This document shows positions 10,271-22,743 of a stretch of DNA of 64,000 nt, in pieces. Within the stretch, counting starts at the first letter, position 1. Each line of letters begins with the position of its first letter. A program made the position numbers and the translations under genes. A model generated the notes under the pieces. The model made no database searches. It was not told where the DNA came from and saw only the letters and a list, made by a program, of their open reading frames with translations. The DNA is from Saccharum officinarum (lineage: Eukaryota > Streptophyta > Magnoliopsida > Poales > Poaceae), in the NCBI GenBank assembly GCA_020631735.1, contig CM036170.1, positions 66,789,737 to 66,853,736 on the forward strand. Reading direction: 5' to 3'.

Positions 10271-13079
10271 TCAGCAAGGTAGCTTGAAGCCCATGTATTC
10301 CCCGCTGGTGTACTGCATCCAGACATCTAGCGCTCCGAAGCAGGTGACGATCACAGTGCTGAGCGCCATGATGGCGGTGACCAGGAACACGATGAGCGAG
10401 ACCCGCCCGGACTTCCTGATGGCTCGCTCGATCACGGCGACCCCAATGACCGAGGCAACGAAGCATATCCCGGCGTAAATGGACGCCTGCCCGATGCCTT
10501 CCACGCCCAGCAGGATGAACTGGACCATGGACATCGACGCACAGAACAGGACCATGAACGAAGACGTCGCTGCCGCATTCTGCAGATAGATAGAATAGAA
10601 ATGTTGTGATTCACTGGTACCTGGCACCATGCTATATGGAGCAGCAAGATTAAGAATGCGAATGTCGTGTGCGTTGTGTACCTGCGGGGGTATTCCGATC
10701 TGAAGAAGAACAGGGTTCAGAAGCAGTCCTCCTCCAATGCCGAAGAGGCCACTCAGAGCCCCAGTGACGAAAGCGGCTAGTGGGAGTGTAAGTGATGACA
10801 AGGTTTCCACTCCTGTGTCCACAAGATCTGCCTGCACGACCATGTCATCATCATCATCATTCCAAATTGCTTTGAGCTTTGCCACAACAACAGTATAATA
10901 GAGATAAAATTGCCATGATGCTACCTTGCCATCCTCTTGGCCTTGGCTATGAACAACGTGCTTCTTCCTCTTGGCGTATATAATATACCCTGTGAAAGCC
11001 ACGGCGGCAGGTAGCTGGGACAAGGTGATCAGCCAGTACGCGACGCCGCAGGGTCTAATCTTGATCACGCCCTGTGCAGATAAGATACAGTTCATAAGTC
11101 TTGTTGAGTAGTTGGACTGGAATATATATCTGAACGAGGACAATGCATCTGCCATGACTGACGTCTACAAGCACTGTAAGTTAACGAACATTTGTCCTGC
11201 GAGTTGCATTGCATTGCCAACTTGCCATTAACATTTTCAGAGCTCTGAATTTGTATACAGTGAACGTGGAGAAGGAGAAGCATGATGTTAGGACTATGAG
11301 CACGGGGACAGGGTCCAAGAAGTCATTGACTCGGATAAAAGAATCCAGAAATGGGCCCAGAGCGAAGTCGGCTTGCCACAAACATGCATGCAGTTGACGC
11401 TGACCATTCACCAGATTAGTGGCTGACAAATCGAATTCAGCAAGCTGTTCCGGGTTATTTAACCCAGTGGAAGCCACAGCGGCAGGTAGCTTGAACAAGG
11501 TGATAAGTACGCGACGCCGCAGGATCTGTGCACGTAAGATACAGCTTCTAGGTCTTTTTTTTTGTTTATATCTGAACGAGAACAATGTCATATTAGAGAC
11601 ACTTTGAATACAAACTTTTTGATGGAATTGTTTTCTCAAAATTTGCTGTACGAAAATACGCGCTATTATTCTAGGATGGAGGAGGTACGAGATGATGATC
11701 TAGGCATGATCTAATAGCAGGTAGGATTGGATAGGACGCCGACGAGGCAAAAGGAGGCAGCACGATAAGGCCGGTTACTATCGGGTAAAAACGACTGAGA
11801 CGTTCCAAGCAGAAAAGCAAAATGCAACAGAAAACGGACAGGGCCAGGCACTACTTTCCGCTATTATTTTGGAGATAAAAAGGCGCATAATGCAGGCATA
11901 CAATGACAAGCATACGAAAGACACATTACTTTCGTGCTTGTGCCTCTCATGATCTCATCGATCCGTTTCCCAGTGGCTCCATGTCTGTGCTTGCGGGCAT
12001 GGCCATACAGTGCCGTGAGATGTGCGGGTGGCGGGTTTTCCCGGGCGCCGCTTCCGTGGCTCGGCAGCCGTGCATAGCCATGCTGGTAACGGCGGGAAAA
12101 AATGTTCATCCGCAGCTGGGTTGGACTTGGACAGGCCATTTGGTTTTAGACCCTTCGATGATTTTTTTTTTTGGTTTGTTAACGACGATAGGCCGATCGA
12201 GAGGCAGAAGCTCACGCGCGACGGAACACGTCGCGGCCAGCGCGGAGAGCCGATGGGACGACGAGCCGTGCGTACCTTGCCGTGCTTATCTCCGATGAGG
12301 ACATGGAGCGCGAAGAAGCAGAGCCAGACCATGACCAGCAGCGCCACGTCCGCCCACGGGAACCCCGCGCCATTTCCGCGGCCGCCGCCCTCGGCGTAGG
12401 CGTCGCTGGTGCCGCGGGGCAGCCGCAGCAGCAGGGGCTCCTTGCCGTGGTGCTGATCGCCGCGCGCGGCCCCGGCCCCGGCGCCGCCGCTCTCGGACCG
12501 CCAGATCTTGACTCCCGCGCGGCACGTCTTGGCGGTGCAGAAGGCGAGGAACAGGGAGAAGAGCAGGGTGACGAGCCACTCCGGGAACACGACGTTGCAC
12601 ACCACCCCGATGCTCACGCCCAGGAGCAGGCACGGCTGGAACCGCAGCGCGATGTCGTAGTCGATAAGCCTCCCGCCGCCGCCGCCCGTGCACGCGAGAT
12701 TGTAGAGCACGTTCGAGGCCGCGCCGCCGGTGACCATGAAGGACGAGTAGGCGGTGGCGCGCTTCAGGCTCAGCCCCGCCACCAGGTTCAGGATAGACAG
12801 GAACAGCGACCCGCCGCCCACGCCGCCGGCGCTCGACACGGACGCCGCCAGGAAGGACAACGCCCATGCCACGACGGTGTTCGGACGGACGCCAGCATGC
12901 GACGCGCCGTCGCCCGGGTGCGACGAAGGGTCGCCCAGGTGGGTTTCCCGCCACTGCGACACTTCGGCGAGGAGGCTTTGGAGTGACGAGGTGGTGGTGT
13001 TGGACGCTGCCGCTGCTGGCAAGAAGGAAACCGCGACTGCGGCGACGAGGAGAGGGAAGAGCTGAGAAGTCCGCGCCAT
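10271..13079 (-). CDS. Sulfite exporter TauE/SafE family membrane protein
   Basis: Four exons give 469 residues: 13079-12276, 11071-10925, 10831-10682 and 10579-10271. All junctions are GT..AG and all are phase 0. The ATG at 13079 begins a signal peptide (MARTSQLFPLLVAAVAVSFL) followed by a short luminal segment. Exon 1 carries the first half of the paired TauE/SafE fold with the glycine-rich SSAGGVGGGSLF motif. Exon 3 carries the second copy of that motif (LSGLFGIGGGLLLNP). The last exon has AIRKSGRVSLIV and terminates GEYMGFKLPC. Length and the internal duplication fit plant members of the family. Bacterial relatives export sulfite or organosulfonates; the substrate of plant members is not established. 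Intron 1 (11072-12275) contains a decayed copy of exon 2, and a pseudogene paralogue lies at 5790-6655. Confidence 0.92.
11465..11595 (-). pseudogene. Decayed copy of TauE/SafE exon 2 inside intron 1
   Basis: The stretch repeats exon 2 and its upstream intron edge. Shared blocks are GCGGCAGGTAGCT, ACAAGGTGAT, TACGCGACGCCGCAGG, TAAGATACAG and TATCTGAACGAG, matching about 10995-11140. Small deletions remove part of the exon, so it could not encode the normal segment. I infer a local duplication. Confidence 0.75.
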
Positions 13080-13137
13080 CTTCGGGCTCGGCCTCTGTTT
13101 GCTTCTCGGAACAGAGAGGAGATTGTCTGTGACTCTA

Positions 13138-13145
13138 CTTTTATA
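13138..13145 (-). promoter_or_regulatory. TATA box of the TauE/SafE gene
   Basis: The minus strand reads TATAAAAG, about 60 nt upstream of the ATG at 13079, a normal spacing for a short 5' UTR. Confidence 0.6.
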
Positions 13146-14853
13146 CGCGATGAGTCTTGTGTCTCACACACAAGACTGGGTTAAGACTTAATAAGAAAGA
13201 AAAAGTTTTGAAGTGTCATCAAAGATATAGAAAGAGACATGTCTTGTTATTAGGGAAATTCGCATTGACATTGGCATGTTTAGGGCCCTGTTCATCCGGC
13301 TTATAATCCGTCCTTTTCAGCTTGTTTTTTCAGCCGGAATAGTATTTTTCTCTCACAACAAATCAGTTAATAGTGTTTTTCAGTCGGCTTATCAGCACAA
13401 CCGAACGGGGTTTAGATCTTTGAAATTGAATTCATTTTAATATTTATAATTTAGATATAGATTAATTAAGCTAATATAGTTGTATATGGAATATATTTGT
13501 ATATTTATTGTTCGGCATATAAGGGACATACTTATATATTGTATTTCTATTGTAGAGAAGTGAGTTGGAAAGTATGTTATAAGTTGGAGAGTAGAATTAT
13601 AGCATAGTGATCTATAGAATCCATTTCCATCTTCCACCATATGGATTTAAGATAGGCTTATCTGTGAGCTTGGGAAAATATAGAATGTTAAATTTCAAGC
13701 CAAATAGCCTAATCTATTAAATAGATTTCAATTCCTTCAGACGGAAGGGATCCAAACGGCCTTGAGTATAATAGTAGTTTGGAAAGGCCATTGCCCCATG
13801 CTAAGCTATTCTAACATCATTCATCCAGCATCCCCAAAGGGTGAAGACATTGTAGTGAGCAATTCAACAGCTGAATTGGAGGCAATAAGTTGACAGTAGC
13901 ACTGACTTTTCAGGTATGTTGTGTGGAGTAAATGTCCCATGAAAAAAAAATGTACTTTTTCTGTATGGGTACCAATTCGTGCGATTCGTACCTCAATTTT
14001 ATATTCCTGGCCAATTTCTATCATCAGCTATTCAGTTTACCCATCCATTTCATAATAATTGTTTAAGCCCACTGTAAACAAAGTTCAGCGCTAAATCAAT
14101 GAACAAGGATGAAACAGTTCAAAACACTTCACCTCCTTCATTCGTTGTATTAGAACAGAGGCTAGAGGCTGCAGTATTTTTTATATTAAAAAAAACTAAA
14201 GTTGCAATTTTCTAGACAGACAAGAATTGAGAATTTGATTACCAAGGAAAGTCGAAAGCATTCAAAATGGAGAGTGAATGGGTCATCTGGATGACATCTG
14301 TTCAACCATTTACAACCTACAAAAGGGATCGCATGCAACCTATACAAAAGAAAAGGCACGTCTGAACTGGTCGAAGATGTCTCGTAACTCAGTTGGACAC
14401 ATTTTAGCATTTAAATATTCACAAATTACGTGCTATTATTGGAAACGCAATGAACAATCATGTTATGTACAAATTCTTCTAAGATACCCAACTCACATCA
14501 CCAAAGCTTCCACACCCATAGGGCCACAATTCAACCTCCCTTTCTATCTTTTCTCTCGGTAAAATTTTCATGAATGCCTATGAATAGAACTATAGAAGAG
14601 AGGTAAAGAACTCCGGATGGAGAAATGAAAGAATTCAGCTACACACGCACAATGAAGACTTCAGGGATTAAAGAGGCTCCTCCATCACCATCGATCATCT
14701 GCAAGCATGTTGAAAGCCATGCACGTTGAGATTGAAAGCTAGTGGGGTTTGCTTTTATAAGATATATAGATATAAATATTTGAATGGCAGGATATCAATT
14801 ATCAAATGCATTATCTCATGTAAGCTAAAGCACTTACCTTGACAGAGTCAATA
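13146..14853. other. Spacer between TauE/SafE promoter and the BCAS3-type gene
   Basis: AT-rich, containing the small MITE at 13284-13410. The part from about 14640 to 14853 is probably 3' UTR of the BCAS3-type gene. That includes a likely 3' UTR intron, 14837-14699, with a GTAAGT donor 17 nt after the stop and a GCAG acceptor. No other gene seen. Confidence 0.45.
13284..13410. mobile_element. Small MITE (same family as 925-1038)
   Basis: The ends are GGCCCTGTTCATCCGG and CCGAACGGGG. The interior has TTTTTCTCTCACAACAAATC and a CGGCTTATCAG block, the reverse orientation of the copy at 925-1038. Confidence 0.65.
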
Positions 14854-17800
14854 TCACAAGTCTGGGAGTTGCTCTCCATCTTCACCATCCTCTTTGCTAT
14901 TTACAAATCCGAGCTGGGCCTCTGACTTAAGGCTCCCAGTATTATTTACAAGCTCGGCATGGAATTTAACACTTGGATTGTTATTTACAGCAGAACTGTT
15001 ATCATCTACTACATATTTACCGAAAGCACCGTCATCAGAGCTTTTGGGCCCTTCAGACATGCAGTCCAAAGAACTACAGCTGCTTCTGCGAGAGAGTCTA
15101 CCATCTTCTGAAATCCCAGACTTCTGTCGCTGCAGCAGTTCATACCTGTTGTTATCAGGAGCGTTCAACCTGGAGGGTAAAAGTATAGAAGTCACCACAG
15201 GAGAAATCTAATCAGACAAAAGAAGAGCAGCAATTTCCAAAATCCGGATGAAGGCCTGAACTATCCAACAAAAATTATCCAGCCTTTATCAACCATATAG
15301 ATGTAATACCTTATGTAGCAGTATTGGCATTAATCAACCACTAACAAGAAGTGCTCAGTGTAAGCTTTGAACATACCTTGTCTGTTGAAACCTTGATGTA
15401 TGGAGGGAGTCAAAGACTGGTATGAGATTCTTTGACCTTGATTCTATGTTATGGGTCTGGATTTTTTCTACTTCAACTTCCCCTGAAATTACATCAGCAT
15501 TGTCTGCTTCTAAAGTTTCACCCTCCATAACTTGAAAGTGTATCTGGCATCAGTCAATAAGCAGGCATTGCAATTTATAAGTCCCAGCATGTCAATCAAA
15601 CAGAAAATATAAATGCAGCATTGAAAGGGAAAAAGGTGCAAGAAAATACCCCAGATCTAGACCAGAGTGGAGTTTGCACAACATGAGTCTGCAACTCACT
15701 CTGAGAAATATAGAAATTACGATTTTCATCAGCACTGAGCTTTTGTCTTTCAACAGCGGAACAGTCAAATGGGTAGACACTAGTCCCTTTCCTCATAGCT
15801 TTCAGGAAAAGTTTATTACTTTCTCCATTCTCAAAATCACTATATGCAAAACTCTCAGCGCTGTCTCTTCTATTTCTTTTATAACAAACATCCCACTTCT
15901 GAAGAGCTTCAATAACAAATTTTGTATCAGTTTCTCTCTCTGGCCCATAAGAAATGGGGCTTGTTTGGAAATCAAATCCAGAATCCTGTTCAGCTGAGAG
16001 ATGGAGAACATACTGTATGATGCTTCCTGATGGAGAAAATACTAATAAATAATACTTCATTCGCGAACTGCTATCTGAATTAATGTCACCACCCTTGCAG
16101 TTGTGAAATGTTGAAGCAATAGCACCAGAAATTGGACTGGAAGCACCAGTTGCAAATGCGGCAGCGCCATGGACAGCACCCTTAAACATGTTACTCCCAT
16201 TTCTTATCCTACTAACAACAGACAATGTGACAGGCGGTCCAGATACAAAGAGAGTCTTCTGACTGAGACTCAAAGAGGTTGCTGAATTTTGGGACCAATG
16301 AGCAGTATGATTAACTGATGAATCCACTATGTAATCATTTTCTGCAGGATTGTTATCACTGTAACGGAATCTTGTTGATCCACTATATGGAGAGATTGAA
16401 AACAGATGACTAGTTCCTCTTGAAGAGCTAATCATTATCCAGTCACTATCATCACTAAAGCTGATGTCTTTTATGATCTGAAAAATAAGAAGTGATACTT
16501 TTACAGGTCAACCAACTTTATAGATAATAATGACCAATAAATAGGTATGCCAGCTTACCGCATTGGTTATGCCTCTTTGCAATTTGTACAGATGAACATA
16601 GGTTCCCATTTGACCAGCTTCTGATGTCCCATGTGGAGGTATAATGCGGAAAACATTCATGTTTTGACCATGAACAGATGCTGTCACCAGCAAAGTTCCA
16701 CTTGGATCAAAGCAAAGTGCAGAAATGGGACTAGTGTGTGCCCTGAACTGAACTATCAATAATTTAGAGACAATATCTCGAACAATGACCTGCCATTGCA
16801 ATATCAACATTCTGTGAAATAAGTAAAGAAAAATACGGCATAATCATAGTAATTGAACTTCTAATGAAAAAAATAAAAGAACATTTGTATACACTGGACA
16901 CTTAATCACAGAGAGAAGAAAATTTCCATCCACCCACATCCATTAGGCTACTCTACTTTTGAATTCCATTCCATCCAGGCCAAGAACAAACTATCCACCT
17001 TACCTGCTACACTATCTCATCTAGTTTAGATGGACAATATTGTTCTCACTTTATTCGCTGAAAGCAAATAACTGAACAAAATGCCAGGTTTGTAAAGTGA
17101 AGTACACAATCTGCCACAGGTATTATTTCTGTAAAGCATGTATACAAATGCAGGATACAGAAGATCAGCCTTGGCCAACTCCTGAGGAGAAGAATAGCCA
17201 CATCATCAAATTGTTAGCGAACTGGCCAGGTGAGTTCCGAGGTCCCTAACAGCCTTAGGGTTGGTTGGTTCTTACTAATACTAGTATACAGAAATGACAT
17301 GGTAATGCTCGCAACAGTGTTAACCAAGTTTATTGCCAACTCTGGGATAACAGAATTAACGATGAAAATATGTACATGAAGAGGTCCGTACCGTTCCAGC
17401 ATATTCACCGTCAATGAGGTGGCCGTTTGTTACTCCATTTGCTTTGTAGCCAGAACTTCTTTGCTTTATGGTACCATTACCATTTGGAATGAAATCTGCA
17501 TAGTACTTGGACAGCTTCTTATATCCAACCTCACCAAGTGTTGCAATGCCGGCAGCCAGTTGCTTGCTTGATTCTTTTGCATAATATGCCACCACACTAC
17601 CATTTGAACCAGGAGGTGGAACAAAGGGAGACAGACTAAGAAGCTGAGGGCTGACACGTCCAGTATCTGGAACCGGAACTGGAATCCCAGAGTACGCAAT
17701 CCATCTAGGGCCCAATCCAAGTGGGCCATAACCTGAAACTTGTGCAACTGTAGGACTGGTAAGAACAGTATATTCTCTCTCCATGGTCGCCGCATCAAAA

Positions 17801-19828
17801 CAATGTATCTGCAAAAGGTATTTTTTCCCATCAAGATCACTCATGATCCAAAAACTGCTTCGGAACAGTGAAAATTGCATACCTGAGTAGCCTGTGAAAT
17901 AGCTACAACTCTTGGACTGCACCTTATGGAATAAACAGCTGATCTGAACCTCAATGTATGCACATATTCATGGGTTCTCAGTGAATAAAATCGTATGACA
18001 GTAGGAAGGTTTTCACCACCTATACTATGGAAAGCACCATTGGTTCCATCAAAAACAGGAACATTAGTATCATGGTTGTTTCCACTTCCTGTGTGAGTTC
18101 CTTCACAGGCAAGAGCTAGCAATGGCCGTGCATCTGCAAATCTGTCTCCAGAATTTGCTGTGAAAATTGGATCCTTTAGCACTTGAATAAACGAAACAGC
18201 ACCATCGTGTCTGGATTCCAGCTGTCTTACATCATCAGCATGTTCCACATCCCACACTTGGAAGCCAGATTTGTAAGCCAGCAACAAAACTTGCCGTAGC
18301 AAGCCACCCCCACATTCAATTTTATCAAAGCCAGCCCATTGTACCTGCAAATCATGACAAATAAGAAGGGTTTTAGCTCATTGTTTACATGGATTATAAT
18401 ACTCAAAAAGTGAAAACCGCAAGCCTTAGGTGCATCATTCATTGATCTGATGTATATACAGCTTACATGACCGTAAACAACAAACATATAGACACTGCTA
18501 TTTGTCTTATACTCACTATGCAAAGAGCCAAAGATGGTCAATTTCAATATAACTCAACATGCATAAAGAATGATGCGTACAAACAAACAAAAAGTTGTGA
18601 AAGATTACATAGAATTTTGCATTGTTGGGAGACTGAAGAACTAAAATATGAAGATTTTTTTTATTTTCTACTATAATATATTTTCCAACATGGAACTCTG
18701 ATGTGAAGTCATAGTTCATAATCAACTTTTTGCTAAGCATTGGAGTCTATCTTACATAATGTAGGGACCATGGTGAAATTGAAGTTCAGTTTTCATGACA
18801 AAGTGGGAATCCATAACTCAGTAAACCAAAGCATAACTTCTGTCCTCAACTTGAAATTATAACAATTTATACTATAATAACTTACCATTAGAGGGAATAA
18901 AAGGATGTAGAATATACAGTGTCATAAATCATAATGTCCTTGTCTTGACCAAACATGACTTTCGAATCCCAAGAATTAAAAGCAGGACCCAACGCTAACT
19001 TGACTATTTGTGGAAGCTGCATGGTTCCATATCTGCAGCTTGGCTTGTATGATAATACCCAAAATCCCAAATCATCTCAGCATATTTGCAAACTTCTTAG
19101 TTCTGAACAAGCACCACTAACTACTAAAATAATACGCTAGTCCGTCCGATCAGCACGGTCTCCAGTATGACACTTTTGTATAGCAATATATCTTTAAAAA
19201 TATGTTGCCTTAAATGGGAAGAGCTATATAGTATGATAGTATTTTTCATAATGAACCTAATAATAATGTGAATTTTGTTATCAATCTATGTTAAATTTTA
19301 GAAATTGATAGTCAAAAGTAAAAGAGTTTGACTTAGGACAAACCTAAATGGACTTGATCAGACGAGGTACTAAAAGAGCATCTAGTTCGAACAACATACT
19401 GTTTGTCAGACAAGTCCTAGTAGGTATGACTTGGGGCAGAAACAGAAATGGAAGCGTCTTCCAGCCATAAATACACTTTTTAGCTCATTTTAACTAACGC
19501 ACACGTGAACCAACTAAAAGCCTCCTCAGTGCCCAATAATTAGCAGAGGTATTATATGTACTACTAGTAATAAATCATATACATACACAAACACACAAAA
19601 AAAAGTAGGGGAGCGACATGCTAGTATCGATTAAGCAAGCAAACGAACCTGGTCACGACTTCCATCCTCCTCGTGGTTGGCCATGGAGTTCACCAGCGAC
19701 GCCCCCGCCGAGCGCAGCGTGGAGGCGGCCGTGGACGCCCCCGACGACACGATCCTCATGTAGTTGGAGAGCGAGCGCGCCGAGAAGAAGCCCCCGCCGC
19801 CGCGAGGAGCCTGCGCGCCGTCCCGCAT
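14854..19828 (-). CDS. ATG18: BCAS3/WD40 protein of the ATG18 f/g/h class
   Basis: Seven coding exons give 866 residues: 19828-19649, 18344-17883, 17808-17392, 16789-16559, 16477-15650, 15543-15377 and 15169-14854. Every junction is GT..AG and the summed length is divisible by three. The N-terminus (YMRIVSSGASTAASTLRSAGA) and the exon 2 start WAGFDKIEC are typical of this plant group. WD40 blades follow (FQVWDVEHADDVRQL; LCFDPSGTLLVTASVHG). The PROPPIN phosphoinositide motif FRRG is represented by LQRG, a known divergence in this class. Exon 5 holds the BCAS3 region (TRFRYSD, PLWSRSG) and the tail is Ser/Asn-rich. An ATG 21 nt further upstream (19849) is an alternative start. ATG18-type proteins bind PI3P membranes in autophagosome formation; f/g/h members are less well characterised. 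I cannot separate f, g and h here. Confidence 0.92.
19140..19385. mobile_element. Degenerate Stowaway-like MITE in intron 1 of the ATG18-type gene
   Basis: Starts TAGTCCGTCCGATCAGCAC and contains the Stowaway-style AGTTTGACTTAGGACAA block near the other end. The terminal repeats are worn. Weak assignment. Confidence 0.4.
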
Positions 19829-20930
19829 GAGTCCGGTCCGGGAATTCACCCGTGCACGCTACCGCCTCCCCAGATGCAAGCCACACGAAGCAGCAAGCCC
19901 AGACTTGGCTTCCAAGCTAGCTAGTTGAGGAAGCCGAGGCCGAGACGAAACCACCAATCAGGCAATCAGACCAAACCAAACCAAGGCGCTCCGAAGAAGG
20001 AATCGATCGCTGATGCCCCCGGGCTGTTTCTGTGGGGAGGACTCGGGGGACTCTCGCAAAGAAACAGCCCACCGACCGTATCCTCAGGTGCTCGCCATGG
20101 CCGCGCGCGGGGAGGAGTGCTCGAGGTGGGGGAAATCGGCACGCGCGGGCGAGAGGCCTAGATCGTCCGGCGCGGGGGCGGGGAGGGGAGGACGACTGGT
20201 GGTGGGGAGCCGCCGAACCGGTGGTGGTTGCACGGGGACGAGCAATTCGATCGGAGAAAGCGAGGGTTCGCTTGCGGTTTCGTTTTTTTCTCTCTCTCCT
20301 TTTTTTTCCCTTGGACGAGACGAGGACGAGGCGGCCGAAGGGGATTAGGTGAAATAGAATACGAGGTAAAGCGCGGCTTGGCTCCTGCTTTGTTTCGAGA
20401 GAAAAATTAATGGAATCCTGATGTTGGCGTTCTGAGACGAAGAGGGGGAACTGGGAAGGGATAAAGGTAAGCAGCGACGGATTTGGAATCGGTTGCCGCT
20501 TCGTGTTCGCTTTGGGTTTGTTCGTGTGAAACAGGGGGCGGCGAGGCGAGATGGGCGATGGGGTGAAGGAAAGAAGCAGCTGCTGCAGAGGCGAAGCCGT
20601 GAAGCGGGTGCGGTCGCCGGCTTGGCTGGGGAGAGAAACGTCCGTCTACGCTTGCTGCTCCCCGGTTGGGTATTCTGGGACTGGATAGACGTCTACACCT
20701 TGCCGTGTAGAAGTAGGAGTAGTACTCGCGTCGCTGGCTGCCGCCTACTTTTATTTCTGGGCGGCCGGTGTCAGAGCTGAGAGCTGCTCCGGCGTGGGAT
20801 CTCGAGTTGTCGACCGGACTTTTATGGCCAACCCGTACGATTCGCCCAGCTAATGGGCTGGGGGGAGGGTTATTTGGGTCGGGTTATGATATAGGGTGTG
20901 TGTGGATGGATCAAAATGGGCTTTACTAGC
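19829..20930. other. 5' flank/promoter region of the ATG18-type gene
   Basis: GC-rich with CT- and GA-rich tracts. Several overlapping frames on the plus strand (19925-20780) are low-complexity and have no domain; they are treated as GC-bias artefacts. 5' UTR exons of the ATG18-type gene may lie here. Confidence 0.4.
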
Positions 20931-20984
20931 TTACGGGTTGGGTTTACAAGGAGATAGATTTGGGACGGGTTGGTACGCCCTCGG

Positions 20985-21530
20985 ACTCAACTGTCGAATC
21001 GGGAATCCTGTGAAGGCCGAGACCCTCTGCCGCCAGGGGCTCCTGCGACACGGACATTGCCGCCGGGGACCTCGGCACCCGAGATGCAGACCTCGCCGCC
21101 AGTGGTCTGCTTGAGGAGGCGTGGCCGCACTGGGGCAGCACGTGCATGGAGCCATGGACTCGCCTTCCTCGAACTCCGCCAGGCAGATGGCGCACTCCAT
21201 CGCCGGCTCCCCTGACTCGACGTCCCTTTCACTGCAAGCGGCGGCGGGCGGATCACCAATTTCTTTACGCTCCTATTGGCGACGGAGGCCGCCTACGCGC
21301 GAGGCCAGCGCCCGCACGCGCATCGCGCGACAGGAGACCGATGCCGAGGACGGTGATGAGCACGCAGAGCAGCCAGGCGAGTCGTCGTGGTCGTCGGGCC
21401 TGTCCGACCTCGCCGGTCGTCGTGCCCACCGGGCTGGTCTTCCCGCAGGCGCACGAGGAGTGCAGGTGGGGCGGGTTGGGGTGGGTTCGCTCAGATCGGC
21501 TTTGGGTGGGGTTGAGTTTACATCACTCAT
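20985..21530 (-). pseudogene. RING-H2 (ATL-type E3 ligase) pseudogene
   Basis: On the minus strand one frame reads ECAICLAEFEEGES, the start of an ATL-type RING-H2 finger, and the adjoining sequence in a second frame reads VLPQCGHA, its continuation, so the finger is split by a frameshift. The helix and WLR-type segment that should follow is not recognisable. Upstream, a third frame near 21400-21330 gives a leucine-rich membrane-like segment (LLCVLITVLGIGLLSRDARA), also matching ATL architecture. Stops lie between. ATL proteins are membrane ubiquitin ligases; this copy is broken. Confidence 0.65.
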
Positions 21531-21766
21531 TCAGTCATTCTCCAACGACGGGTTGGGGTGGATTTGGATTGGGTCTTCCCCAGAGTGACGTACGATGGCA
21601 ATGTACATGTCTGTCTCGTTCGGAACACAGGGACGGGACTACGGGAGCACGAACCAGGAATGCAGAAAGTGTCGTAGCAGGCACAGGAATCTTGGTTTCC
21701 AAGGCAAATTGGCTCGTATAAGTAGTATATATATAAGAAAAGTCCAGACGGGAAAGCCGGGATATC

Positions 21767-22743
21767 GCAAGCTCAGTGGCGGACGTATGATTTTAGTACA
21801 GGGTATGTCGTACAAAAAAACTTTTATGTAATTCGGTAAAACCATTTTCAAATCGGTAAGCCATATTCAAGTTCGGTAAAACCACATGCATTAATAACAT
21901 GATATGCCTTAAATTTAAAGATTAAGCTAGAAACTACGACAAATTACTATACAAAGTTCAAATGAAATGCAGATAGTTTGAAATATAGCCATAAAAGAGA
22001 CTTATAATACTACTTGTCTAGCTTATTTACCCGCTGCTTTCTGAATGCTACCGGTAAAAGCAATATCAATCACAGTTCATCATAAAACTCATGTAATATG
22101 TCATGGTGTATTTCACAGGATACAACAAAGATGGGATGAAAAAATTGCAAAATAACGGATGAAATATATTATTTATGGGATGAAAAAATTGCAAAATTGC
22201 ATTGGGTGTGCTCTAACAATTAGCACCACCAATTTTCAAAAAATACAGGCTGATGCTAAAATTATGCATGCTATGTTGCTAAAATGATCTAGGAGTTTAG
22301 CTTAGGATATGCAGTCCAAAGAAATAACGGATCTTATTTCTTAAATTTATTTTTACTAAACGGAAACTATTGTAGAAAATACCCTTTCATCATTTTAATT
22401 AGGAAGTTAGGCTTTGCGTACACGTAGCCAGCAAGTAGCAATACAGCAGTTTGGGTGAATCAATGAATGATGGCTGGAGCGGTGGGCCTACAAGCAAAGA
22501 TGTACTCATCAGGACCCTCCAAGGCGTGACTACGTGGACCTCCCGTCGTGTGGCTGTGTGGGCCTGAAAAAGGCCGTATCGGCAAGGCCCTAGCAGCGGC
22601 TGCTGCATTACCGTCTTCTTCGGTAAATTTTTCTTGTTTTCTTTTTCACAAAAATACATGTATAATACATTCTTGACTGGCTGGAACTGCAGGGTATGCC
22701 GGTGCATACCTGGCATACCCTGTAGGTACGCCCCTGGCAAGCT
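21767..22743. mobile_element. Non-autonomous hAT-like transposon, 963 bp, with target duplication
   Basis: The element spans 21774-22736. The left end reads CAGTGGCGGACGTA. The right end ends TACGCCCCTG, whose complement CAGGGGCGTA is a typical hAT terminus. GCAAGCT flanks it directly at 21767-21773 and 22737-22743 (7 bp; hAT elements normally make 8). Both sub-ends carry CAGGGTATG, and near the right end there is an inverted pair CAGGGTATGCC / GGCATACCCTG. No transposase frame is present. Confidence 0.75.

Noticed and set aside
18888..19075. Possible extra exon in intron 1 of the ATG18-type gene (minus)
   Set aside because: Open for 60 codons, but exon 1 joins exon 2 directly in frame as in relatives and the segment shows no WD40 or other similarity.
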